From assembly GCF_024713945.1 (NCBI RefSeq), contig NC_134683.1, forward strand, positions 64,501-128,500: DNA of 64,000 nucleotides, read 5' to 3'. The translations under genes were made by a program, and so were the position numbers. Below the pieces are notes generated by a model, which was not told the origin of the DNA, did not search any database, and saw only the letters and a list, made by a program, of their open reading frames with translations. Shown piece after piece: positions 13,753-24,100 of the stretch (position 1 is the stretch's first letter; every line of letters begins with the position of its first letter). The stretch comes from Dermatophagoides farinae. Its lineage: Eukaryota > Arthropoda > Arachnida > Sarcoptiformes > Pyroglyphidae.

Positions 13753-16700
13753 TCGTCGTCGACGTCGTCACTATCATCTTCATCCGACGAATCAGAATCA
13801 TTCTGGGTATCATCATCATCATCATTATCATCTGAATCAGAATGATCAGAATCCAAAATTTCATCATCTTCATCATCAACTTCGGAATCATCATGATTAC
13901 GACGGTTTCGACGCTGTTGTCGACGTTGTTGTTGTTGTTGTTGTCGATTTGTGGTTGATTTACGACGTTGATTCTGTTGTCGTTGATTATGATGGCGACC
14001 AACAACATTATCATCTCTCACTATCACTATCACTATCATCATCATCATCGTCATCATCATCGTCGTTGTCGTCATCATCATCATCATTGCTGGAAACTTG
14101 ATTTGATTTCGATGATGGGACATTGTTGACTTTTTGCTGATTGGTCGTTGCTTTTTTATTTTTACTATTAACCGCTTTCTTTTTCACTGTTGATTTCTTA
14201 TTGGTCGTTGTTGTTGTTGTTTTGTTTACCGTTTGTTTATTTTTGACATTTTTGCCCATTTTCGATGAGCTGTTGTTGTTGTTGTTGTTGCTGGATTTAC
14301 ACGGTGATTTGGATTTCGATTTTGTTGGCCGTTTTTTCGGCTGTTTTGATTGTATGGTTTGAGATTTACATTTCTGCAGGCACTTGCTACAAGCTGATTG
14401 GTTTTTTGCATGTTTATGCAAACATTTGATTGGAATATTCTTTCTAGTTCTGTTATCATTGTCCAGTTCATCATTTGATTCTTCGTGTTCGTCAAACTCA
14501 TTCTCATCCTCGTCATCGTCGCTGGTATCAACAATTTCTTTGGATGAAAATGATTTTTTGCTGGACAAATTGTTGGACTTTTTATTGTTTGATTTTTTAT
14601 TCGCCAAATGTTTCGACGGTGAAGCTCGAGGTTTTTTACACGTTTTATTATTGGTCGTAGCTGATTTTTTCCTAGGCGAAGATGATCGAGATTTTTTACC
14701 ATTCGAAAGACTTGTTGATTTATGATTCGTAGATATGAGTAAAGATCTTTGGGCGATTCTATCATTTCCAACGTCATCGTCATCGTCTGATGATAAAGAC
14801 GATGACGATGTTGGAGATGGACTCCTTCGTAATAATATTAAACCATCACAATAATTATTGGTCGTATTCGACAATTTGGACCTTGAACCATTCATCAATT
14901 GATGATTACTATGGTTGATTTTGGAATCATTTTGTTGATTTGTACAATGGCTACTATTCATTTGTTGCCAAGTCGTGGATTCAACATCGGATTCGGAATG
15001 ATAGTTATCCGATAATTCTGACGATGATGAACGATTCGGGTCTAGTGATTTGCGGATACGTTCACTTTGTTCGACAGCACACTAATTGGTGGATGAAAAA
15101 GAAAATGAAAAAAAAATTGTGTTAAAATCTAATGTGTCCACGAAAAACTTAAGAAAAAGAGAGAAAGAAACGGTAAAAATAACTGGCAACATCGAATAAT
15201 CCATAATGGTGAAAAAAGTGGTGGCCAATAGACAAACATAACAATAAAAAGCATATATTTGACAATCCAAAAGGGATGTCAATGGATTTTGGAAGAAATG
15301 AAATAAAAAAGAAAAAATAAAAAAAAACTTGAAAATAGCCACCACTAACGATAGATTTCAATGGTAGGATGAGGGCTGTTAGTCACGCTGCTTATCCATT
15401 ATTACCATCATGGTGGATTTCAACTGTGGCTATAAATAGACAATGTTTCCAATGAAAGAAAAAAACTAAAAAACCAATACGACTTGTTGAAGAAACAACT
15501 TGCATATGGATCATGTATACTTAGAGATCATCTGATAAAATTTCTTTTTTCATCAACAAAACAAGTCAATCAGTGGGAAGAAATGGTTTTTTTCAATTTC
15601 AAAAAACAAAACAAAACAAAAAACAAAAAATAATTCAATGTCTTCAATTCAATAGACAAACCGATTTTCGCGCCAATCTTTATTGCAATCTCATCTGTGG
15701 CTTATTTTCTAAGTTGATGAAAACGTACAAAACAACAATCACATGTGTATAATGTAAATTGGCGTACGGCACGAATCGAAATGGGGCGTCTGCTAATGCC
15801 AATATACACGACAATGATACCAGAAAGCTACTAAAGGGACCCGAGAACCGACACCACCATAATCATCACTGGATATACAGATCCATCCGGCAATGAAACC
15901 AAACAACAAAAATAACTGTATTTGAATCATTGTGTGTTTGCTATATGATTCGTGGTTGTTCCATTTGGGAATTCACTACATCTCACTACATGTCTCTGTA
16001 ATGCTGCTGTTTTTTGTCGTCATTGCTTGTATCACTGGGGGTTCACTATAGTTTTTCATCATCATCATCATCATCATCACCATCAACATGAGAATCGTCA
16101 AAAACAATTTGGTGAACATTCAGGACAAAGACGATACAACTTTTTTCAAGGCTTTCTTTTCTTTGAGCCGATGAAAAATCGGTGAATGGTTAATGTGTAC
16201 TGTGATTCGTGTCGACCGAATACTGAAAAACTTGATAAGCAAAGGTTCCCGCGAAAGTTTCAAGTCGAATGGAAAATGAGTGTTTGTTTGTTTGTTTGTT
16301 TGGATACTGAATCCATTCACTTTGTCGTTGTTATTCAATTTTTCCTCACTGGATCCTGTTTGTATTGGTTTCTAATATTTTTTTTTTATTTTTTATTTTT
16401 TTTGTTGGCAATTTCATGTTTGTCTCAAAACAAGAACGACTCATATCATCAGAATTGTAAAAACAAACAAACTCGAACAAAGTAAGCAACTATATCACTG
16501 CTGTATCAATAATAAAATCCAGGAAAAACCAATTGAAATGCAAACAAGACTTTCATTCAAGAATCAAATTTTTAAGCCAAAAAAATATGAGAATGGGCTA
16601 AAAACCACAAATTGATAACAAACGATAATGGAAAAATAAATTCAATTTGCAACAAACGAGAAAAAACTTACCATGAGATCGTGTTCATTATCAAACACTT

Positions 16701-18528
16701 GTAGAGCGAAATTTTCAATCAAATATTCGGCATAATGAATGGTTCTCGATTTTTGTATCGCAAATGTTTCATCATCATTCACATTATCATAAACACCATT
16801 CTCACCAGCTGACAATTTATCAACATTGGACAACGACGATGGCGAGAATGCAGAATTATTTCCGGAAATTAAATAACCACCACCATCACTATTAATCAAA
16901 TTTGGTAAATCACCGATAGAACCTTTGACAAGTGGACAATTTTTTGTGCTCACTGATTTTCTGTTTGCTTTAGTCGTTTTGGATTTGCTTGTTTTTGTTT
17001 TTGAATTTGATGAATTTTTCGTTTTCGATTTTCTTGCCGAATTTGTTGTGGTCGTCGATGATGATTCTGATGTTATGGTAGAATTTAAATTTTGTTGTTG
17101 TTGATCGGCTTTGGCTTTTTCTTTGAAAAATTTAAAAACCTTTGGTTTCGCTGTGGTCAATGTTTTATTGAGATCAGATGATGATTGTGATTGATTGTGA
17201 TTGTTATGGGTGGTGGTGATGGTTGATGTTGTTGTGTTGTAATGAAACCTCGATGACGATGATGATGGCTGTGTGAATGCCGAATGATTTTTGAATGCAG
17301 TTGCAGATGAAACATTTCGAAATGCAAACAAATTACCGTTTGGATCATTTGTCAAGTTGAGATAATGGTTATGGTTATAATTGTTGAAATTATCATTCAA
17401 ACTTCTACCACTATGATGACTATGATGATGATCTGGATAATTAACACCATTCATATTACTATTTGTATTTGTATTAATCGAACCGATGCCATTTTGTTGT
17501 GATTTGATTTTGTTGCCCAGAGTATCATTATGATAACCACCATTCAATGATGTTTTCGATTTTATTGTTGAATTCAATTTACCATTCAATAATGGTTGGC
17601 ATTCTCGTGCTAATAAGTTCTTTTTAAATGGCAATAATCGTTGTTGATTAGTTTCAGAGGTCAGCGAATGATGGCCATTGAAACCAAGATAATTTGTTGG
17701 CTGTGATTGCGTCGATATAGTTGTTGCTGATGCTGTCGCTGTTGCTGATGATGATGATGATGATGATGATGATGGCAGTAAATTTGTTGTAGACGATGAC
17801 TTTTTGTTTGTCGTTCCATTTGGCCGATGAACACTGAAAGTGTTACCATTTTGATGATTGTGATTGCTACTGTTTCCCTTTAGGCCTCCATTTTTCAGAT
17901 TAGACAACGATGACGATGATGATCCGCCTACACTACCACCACCATTGACCGCAACACCTAGAAATTCGAGCAAAGTTTGGATCAAAGTGAAAATGAAAAA
18001 TTTGGCCAAATATTCACATCCACTCAGTCAGTCACTCATACCTGCGGTATTTGGTGATGATGTCGATGACGTTATTCGTCCCGTTATCGATCCGATATTG
18101 GTGGTCGATGAAGATCCATTGAGACAACGTTTTAGATTCGAGTTTGTTTCCAATGATGTGGTGGTTATCGCCGCAGATGATGATGACGATGAACAAGAGG
18201 ATGAAGAAGAAGAGGAAGATGATGTAACCGATTCAATACTCGATAATAAAAGGGGGAATGGCCGTCCAGTTACTTTAGTAGTGGTGGTCGCCGTCGTTGG
18301 TTGATTATTATTTGTGATGATTGTTGTTTGCAAAGAACAAGTTGGTGTTATTGATGATTGCAGTGGTGTCGGTGGTGGTGGGTGTGATAAGCCACTATTA
18401 CTATTATTAGTGTGGTGATTGTAGCTATTCTGCTGGTGATGATTATGAGATGAAGGTGGTGGATGGTGGTGAGAATGATGATGATGATGATGGTTATGAT
18501 GATGTTTCAAGGCGTGAGTGGTCTCCAT
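1..18528 (-). CDS. AUTS2: AUTS2/tay bridge-like nuclear protein (nine exons, 3' end cut by the window edge)
   Basis: Minus-strand gene. Coding exons read from the 5' end: 18528-18042, 17957-16672, 15081-13494, 7915-7732, 4238-2111, 2041-1824, 1762-1425, 1352-1095 and 1024 to the window edge. All have GT..AG borders, and phases match at every junction. The start ATG at 18528 directly follows an in-frame TGA. About 2,500 residues are visible, roughly twice human AUTS2. Two cores identify the family. LLRHELDSRFLA near 1755-1720 matches the AUTS2 motif LLRQELNTRFLA. RKGKIRGASMHVKIAWNIY (1024-968) matches the AUTS2 segment ending MHVHIAWQIY. They occur in the same order as in AUTS2, after His-rich stretches that AUTS2 also has. 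An N-terminal FAL..F...L...EQSERIRKS stretch across the exon 2/3 junction loosely resembles the AUTS2 N-terminus. The rest is acidic, Lys/Ser, His, Asn and Pro low complexity, with an AT-hook-like GRPLGSRNKKRK. AUTS2 proteins act with PRC1 in transcription and, in the cytoplasm, on actin; that role is inferred here by family. Exon 3 contains a frame slip near 14015 (separate finding). Confidence 0.82.
4239..7731 (-). other. Intron 4 of the AUTS2-like gene (3.5 kb)
   Basis: It lies between a donor in the form G|GTAAGT at 7731 and an acceptor after a CCATTCAG tract at 4239. It is AT-rich, with (CA)n runs near 5080, 5290, 6143-6165, 6700-6780 and 7230, plus an (AAC)n run at 6000-6030. I see no exon-like reading or mobile element in it. 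Confidence 0.6.
11155..11265 (-). CDS. Candidate alternative first coding exon of the AUTS2-like gene
   Basis: A 111-nt minus-strand segment starts with ATGATG and encodes 37 residues (MMKIDSLNNAPSLINDDDD, then a second acidic run, then KTKWQENETDEK). It ends exactly at GAAAAG|GTATCA, a good donor in phase 0. The next AUTS2-like exon (7915-7732) starts in phase 0, so splicing would give ENETDEK-VTKVNA in frame. An in-frame TGA lies two codons upstream of the ATG, so it fits a first exon and not an internal one. It lies in the 5.6-kb intron 3. AUTS2 genes in vertebrates make short isoforms from internal promoters, which makes this reading plausible. It remains inference without RNA data. Confidence 0.35.
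12111..12305 (-). CDS. Small unrecognised ORF with a predicted membrane segment, inside an AUTS2-like intron
   Basis: Sixty-four codons start at an ATG in a favourable AAAATGA context. The N-terminus is hydrophilic and lysine-rich (MTKNGKAAKSNEKDGTDF). It is followed by a hydrophobic stretch, SNAVLAGYMGLFICSLGWLV, and a second hydrophobic tail. The codons are richer in G and C than the flanking intron. A donor-like GTTCGG/GTATTT pair occurs after LVF and RFG, so the ORF could also be the first exon of a longer transcript. I do not recognise the family. It may be a chance ORF. Confidence 0.2.
   Translation of the reverse strand: MTKNGKAAKSNEKDGTDFTTSNAVLAGYMGLFICSLGWLVFRFGIFFNSQFAWLVFHTLVWFPL
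13494..15081 (-). other. Exon 3 of the AUTS2-like gene with an internal frame slip
   Basis: This exon enters and leaves in phase 0, yet is 1,588 nt long, one more than a multiple of three. The 5' part reads in one frame from 15081 to a TGA at about 14011, ending in a long Asp run and SDSDSER. The 3' part (TIADLIKCSNRREAVRKAAA, acidic runs, Ser-rich end) is open in the next frame from about 14123 to the donor at 13493. Skipping a single base in the GAGAGAT just before the TGA joins the two acidic readings smoothly. I looked for a small intron here; the candidate GT and AG sites either do not match phase or lack a pyrimidine tract. Either the assembly carries a one-base error in a (GAT)n-rich tract or this allele is frameshifted. 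The good coding quality on both sides favours an error or a recent change. Confidence 0.6.
15082..16671 (-). other. Intron 2 of the AUTS2-like gene (1.6 kb)
   Basis: The donor is ATG|GTAAGT at 16671 and the acceptor is AATTAG at 15082. The sequence is AT-rich, with a (CAT)n run near 16056-16085 and a T-rich run near 16379-16400. I see nothing coding. Confidence 0.55.
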
Positions 18529-21142
18529 TCAGACCATTTCCTTTTCCGTGCAATGCCAGTATCTCTTTTGTTTTGAGGAAAATTGATTACTTTTAGTCGA
18601 TGGCTAGAGCATTTTTTTTTTTATTTTCGACTGATCACGACCATCTTAATTATGAAACATGATATATCGCGGCCCAATTAAAGCACCTTTTGGATAAATT
18701 AACTATACAAGAATAAGCAGATTAAGATCAAGACCAAAACTTTACATCGATATATATTTAATATTCAAAGGCAAAACACCATTGAACTTCTTGAACAACA
18801 TAGCAAACAAGCAAAAAACAATGGACAAATCGATTATCGTTTTGGGATTCAGATTCGAATTAGAATTCGGTCAATCAATAATGGATGAGAGAATCACACA
18901 ATCACAACACATTCAAAACATTCGAAACACACAACAAACAAACACACCCACCACTAAAGCTCATCATCACGCTGTAAAAATTAATCAGATGATTTTGAAA
19001 GAAAATTTTTTTATTTTGAAAAATTGAATCAAACTATTGATAATCATCACGGATTATATCAATAATCGATGTGTTTGATGAACAACATCATCATCGGTAA
19101 TCAGACCCACACACCACACAACAGCATCAGCATTAATCAACAACAAAATTAAAAAAAAAAAAACAAAACAAACCGACGTAAACACAAGTTCACAGTTTGG
19201 CGGCCAACTGAAGACTGAACGACGACGAAATCGACGACAAAGCCGAAGAAAGAGCCATTATGGCAGCTCAAAAGAGAAAGAAAAAAATATTTGCACACAC
19301 TAAAAAACGATCGAGGGTGAGCAGGAGTTGGTGAGATAAAAAGAAACAGAAACAAATGTGACGATGATGATGATGATAATGAGTAGCAAACATTGACGTA
19401 GCAATACTATAGTAGTCGTAGTAGTAGTAGTTGGATTGTATTATTCCGTTCCTGGATTTATTCCATGGAATGTATCCATTGTATAGCATAACATTGTTGC
19501 CTACTACTACTGCTACTATCTCTCCATGCATATGTTCAGATGTATGTCCGTCGAAAAAGTGAGAGAAATGTTCGGGATAGGGCGAGTAGATTTTGATTGA
19601 TAAATAAGAATCGAATAAGATAGATAACCACTTCTACAAACCAAACTCCACCATCCATTGCTAGACCATCTACCGATGATGATGTTTCATTGGTGCACAC
19701 CACTACCGCATTGTACTAGCATCATAAGCTCCGTTCTTTCCATTGCTTTCGGTGGACGCGCGTACAGAAAGCTGTTCATAATGAAAATGGCATTATGGAA
19801 TGTAACAAAAAATAAAACAAAAAACAAACACCATAAGCCATTTTCAAAATGAATCTAAATTTCAATAGAAAAGCATAACCACTGAGGGAAAGAATTTCAA
19901 GACACGGTGAGATGGAGAGAGGAAAATAAAGAGGGGCAGATCATGATGACGATGATGATGATGATGATGAGCTCGTACGTATAAACAATTCGAGATGAAG
20001 ACGACGACGTTTAAAATATTTTTTTCGTTATTTCGTTACTGTGTCTTGCTTACACATTGCTACTGTCAATTTGTCCCTCGGTTCAATTCCCTATTCTTAT
20101 GGCCACAATAATTCTTTGCCTCCCTCTTTGACATATTCACAGAGGTCGTAACATTTGATTGATAACGATCATCATTGGCCAAGCAATATGAAACAAAAAC
20201 GATAATTCTCACATTGCAACATACAAGATTAACATTTCAAAAAAATAGAATCGGAATCGTGTGGATGAGGTGACAATAAAATTTCAAAACTTTTCCAGAT
20301 TAGAAAAGTGAAAACAAAAAATCCAATGAAAAGCCAATTATTTTATGGGCACAAAAATAGCAAAACCAAATCAGATTGAGAAAGAAAAAAGAAAATTTAA
20401 ATTCCAGAACTAGAATGCGTCCAATTAAAAAATTTGAAAAACTCAATTTGTGTGCACGAGTAACACTGCTACACTGAATTATTATCTTTATCGGGCGTCG
20501 ATTATATGTGCAGCATGACAAAAGGCAAATTTCCTTTTCTGAAACACACAGACAGACACACATACACACACACACAGTGAATGTGAAAAGTCATAGTCAT
20601 GGAAAGAGACGAAATTTGAATTGGCTAAATGAATAGAGAACGAACGAACAACAGGCCGACACACACACTTAAGACTTGAATCGAAATTGACGATAAAGAG
20701 AAAACTTTGGCCAAGTCTCTCTCTCTCTTGTGTTCGTGTGTGCTTAGCGAGCGTTAAATTGGCCAAATAGCACGAATCGAAAGATACAAAACAATGAACA
20801 AACACAGACACACCGACATAGGGATGGAAATCATATTCTCTAGGTTTAGGAAAGTTGTAAAAGAAAATTTAAAATTTTTTTTATTAAAAACAAACAAGGT
20901 GACAATTTTTCATTTACAGTTACAATTATTACAATTATTACAGTGTCAAGACATGATGTTCAATTACTACTACTCGACAATTGACCAAACAAAAAAAAAT
21001 AATCGATCCGATTCCAATAAAAAAAATGTTGATAAAACCGAACATGAATGAACAAAAAAGGTTTTTTTGGTTACAAAAAAAATGAATGCGACAAAAAAGA
21101 ATCAACAAACAATGACAGTGACATAACAATCAAACAGTTCCA
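18529..21142. other. Intergenic region between the GAS2-like 3' end and the AUTS2-like start
   Basis: Both genes run leftward, so this 2.6 kb should hold the GAS2-like 3' UTR and the AUTS2-like promoter and 5' UTR. A minus-strand AATAAA lies at 20880-20885, about 260 nt past the GAS2-like stop codon. (GAT)n, (CA)n and CT-rich runs occur near 19945-19970, 20560-20575 and 20717-20729. I see no further gene. Confidence 0.5.
20880..20885 (-). promoter_or_regulatory. Candidate poly(A) signal of the GAS2-like gene
   Basis: TTTATT on the plus strand reads AATAAA on the gene strand, about 260 nt downstream of the TAA at 21143. It is one of few such hexamers near the gene end. No cleavage-site evidence is available. 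Confidence 0.3.
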
Positions 21143-24100
21143 TTATGAATTACGTTCGATCCATGAACATACTTGCACCAATGATGATGATCCCGGTGAT
21201 GAGCATGTTGTGGTCGACGGTAAAGTCACATCGATATAATTTGTCGATGGACGTTGTGGTTGCGCTGATGCTGATGATGACGATGATGACACAACATTTG
21301 CCTGTGTTTTAGATTGCTGTTCGTTCAACGATCCAGTCGATGAACCTGTAGTGCTAGTTCCACATTCGGTAGATCCAGCTGAATTTAGACTAGTTACACT
21401 TCCACCATGTTGCTGTATACGTTTTTTACCCGACGAATGAACATTTCCGTTCACTTTTGTCGCCGATTGTTGTGCATGATGATTAGTGGTTACAGCCATT
21501 GAATCAGTCGAACGTTTTTTTGAATTCGATGCTGTAGTCATTGTGGTTGCTGCAATCGTTGCAGTTGATCGGGTACGTGGCAAACTTCCAGTCATCATTG
21601 TCTGTGAGCCATTACGACGATATTGGTTCGATCTATTACTTGCAGGGGTTTGATGATTATTTGGCACTTTTGTCAAATGACCAAACGAATGGGATGATGA
21701 CGAATCGTGCATCTGATTCAACGAACGACTAGCTGATAAATCAATGGTCGATTTATTCAATTTATGACCACCACCATAACGTGTGGGCGTTTGTTGCTGT
21801 TGCTGATGACGACTTTGGATCTTTGCCTGTGCTGTGCATTTTGACCTCGAAGATCCGTTTACTGAAGTGGTGGTGGGCGTTCCAGAACAAGCCAGATAGA
21901 TATTGTGACTGGAATAATTTGTGAGAAACTTTCGATGATCCACACTCAACGATGATGATGATGATGGTGTCGGAATACGAGAAGCACTTGTGGAACCAGA
22001 AACCAACGAACATATGGAGGTAGATTTTGTTTTATGCGCCGGTGTAAACCGTCCATTCACCACCGGAACTTTGGATCTATTGTTGTTTGCCGTAGTAGTC
22101 GGTATCCGTGATAGTGGAGTCACACTTTTGTCGCCATCAATAGATGGACGACGTGATCTCGTTATTGGCTGCTGCTGTGGTTGTTGCCGTCGTACAGCAG
22201 GTGTTGGTTTGGCCAGACCTTTGATGTTATTATTGCGATCATGAATGGCAAAATGTCCATCAGTCTGTGCATTCATAGCTGATGATCCATGATCCGGTAT
22301 CGAACATGAGGATGATGATGTTTGATGTGATTCATTCGATGACGTCGACGATCGACGGCCATTCATTCCTATTGATGAATGGTAATGATGGTCAATGTTA
22401 TTCGATAGTTGTTGTCGCTGACGACGCACGGAAATCGGTGATGAATTCACAGACGAATGATGCAGCCGAATCGATGAATCAGGCCTATCGAGTGAAACCT
22501 GCATCGTAATCGCTTGCTGTTGTACTGATTGCCGATTGGACGTTGTCTGATGAGAGCAATTTAGATTCGATGATGATGAATATGGCAATGATGATACTCG
22601 TGCCGAACTCGTGTAACGATGGCCTGTTAAGATTGTGAAATGGTTAGCTGTGATGGTTCATTTCAATGTGTCCATAAAGCCAACGAATAAATACTCACCA
22701 AATCGACAACGACATGGGTCATGCTTTTCCAGATAATGCTCCAATGTATCCCTGAAAATTTTCATTATTGTAATCATCAATCAATGGTACGCGTTATTCA
22801 AAAATATATAAATGGCGCCACAATCATGACGTTGCGTTGATTATGTCACAGATGGCGTGACCATGCTCAAAGATGACTCCAACAAATAATGCAATGCTAA
22901 GCAAAACAGGCGCGATCTGTTCATCTGTGCTTCTGTGTGTGTGTGTCGGTGACCTAGATTAGCATGAATGTGGATAGAGCAACTTGGAACTTGTTCATTT
23001 GGTTTTTCCAAATCAAATAGTGTGGTTAAACGCGCCTTATTTTCATGATGATTCAAATTAAAACAAGAAAGGAAATCGCAATTGTTGTCGTTGCTGTTGT
23101 TTAGGGACTAATGAATCATCATCATCATGATGATGTTGTTTGTTCCAAATATGACCAAGTGGGCAACATTTTTTATTTTCCGAAATTTTCAATTTTTCAA
23201 CAAACAAAATGTAATGATGAGCAATTCAATTTCTTGTCTGCCGAGTATATCAAACGAGAATCAAAAAGTGTGGATACGGATGAGTGCAGAATAGAAATTG
23301 TGCACATCGCTTCCACCACCATCATATATAGTGTATGTATGAATGTATCAGATATCATTACAAGTTTGCGTGTTAGTCAATATTGTTGTCCATTCACCAC
23401 AATAACCAAAACCGGAACTAACCCGATTTTTGTTTTCAATACATTAATACTATTACTTTCTGTGTGTATGTGTGCTTATAATGACTAAATAATGAACCAG
23501 AAAAACTCATTGAATCATAAGAGTTTAATTGATTCATCATTAGTTGTAGAATTTTGAAATCTTTTTCATTAGCAAAAAAAAAAAAAAAATTGAACCACTT
23601 ACCATCCACCGCCAACACGGACCATAACGTGATTTCGTAAAATCTGTTCAGGAGAAAAGGAGAAAGGGAAAAAAGGAAAAAACGAAATTGTAAAATTAGT
23701 TCATGACAATTTTCAACAAGAAATTGATATGAAAAGAAATTTTCTGCATCAAAAAATTTCACGGCCATGACCCAGTGTGTGTGTGTGTGTGTGTGCCAGA
23801 AATTAGCAATTTGACACGTGGAAATCACACAATGATAATCATATGTCACACCGTTGCCGGTTATTTGTTGATATTTAATCATATGATACCGAATCGTACG
23901 AATGTTTTCAATTTGTTTGGCGCCCTCGGTAAACTCTCAATCATAATAAATTCATATATATCATATATAAATAGATAGATATAGATAATGAAAGTGTGTA
24001 AAATTGTGAAAAAAAATTTCTCAATGACCTTTTCATGTTGCACTTTAAAGTGAGCCGAAGAATTCTTCACATTTGGTGTTGAAGCACTATAAATATAAAT

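Noticed and set aside
20075-20105. GGTTCAATTCC, a tRNA B-box-like sequence
   Set aside because: The flanking bases do not form a T-arm stem and no A box or acceptor stem is found at the right distance.
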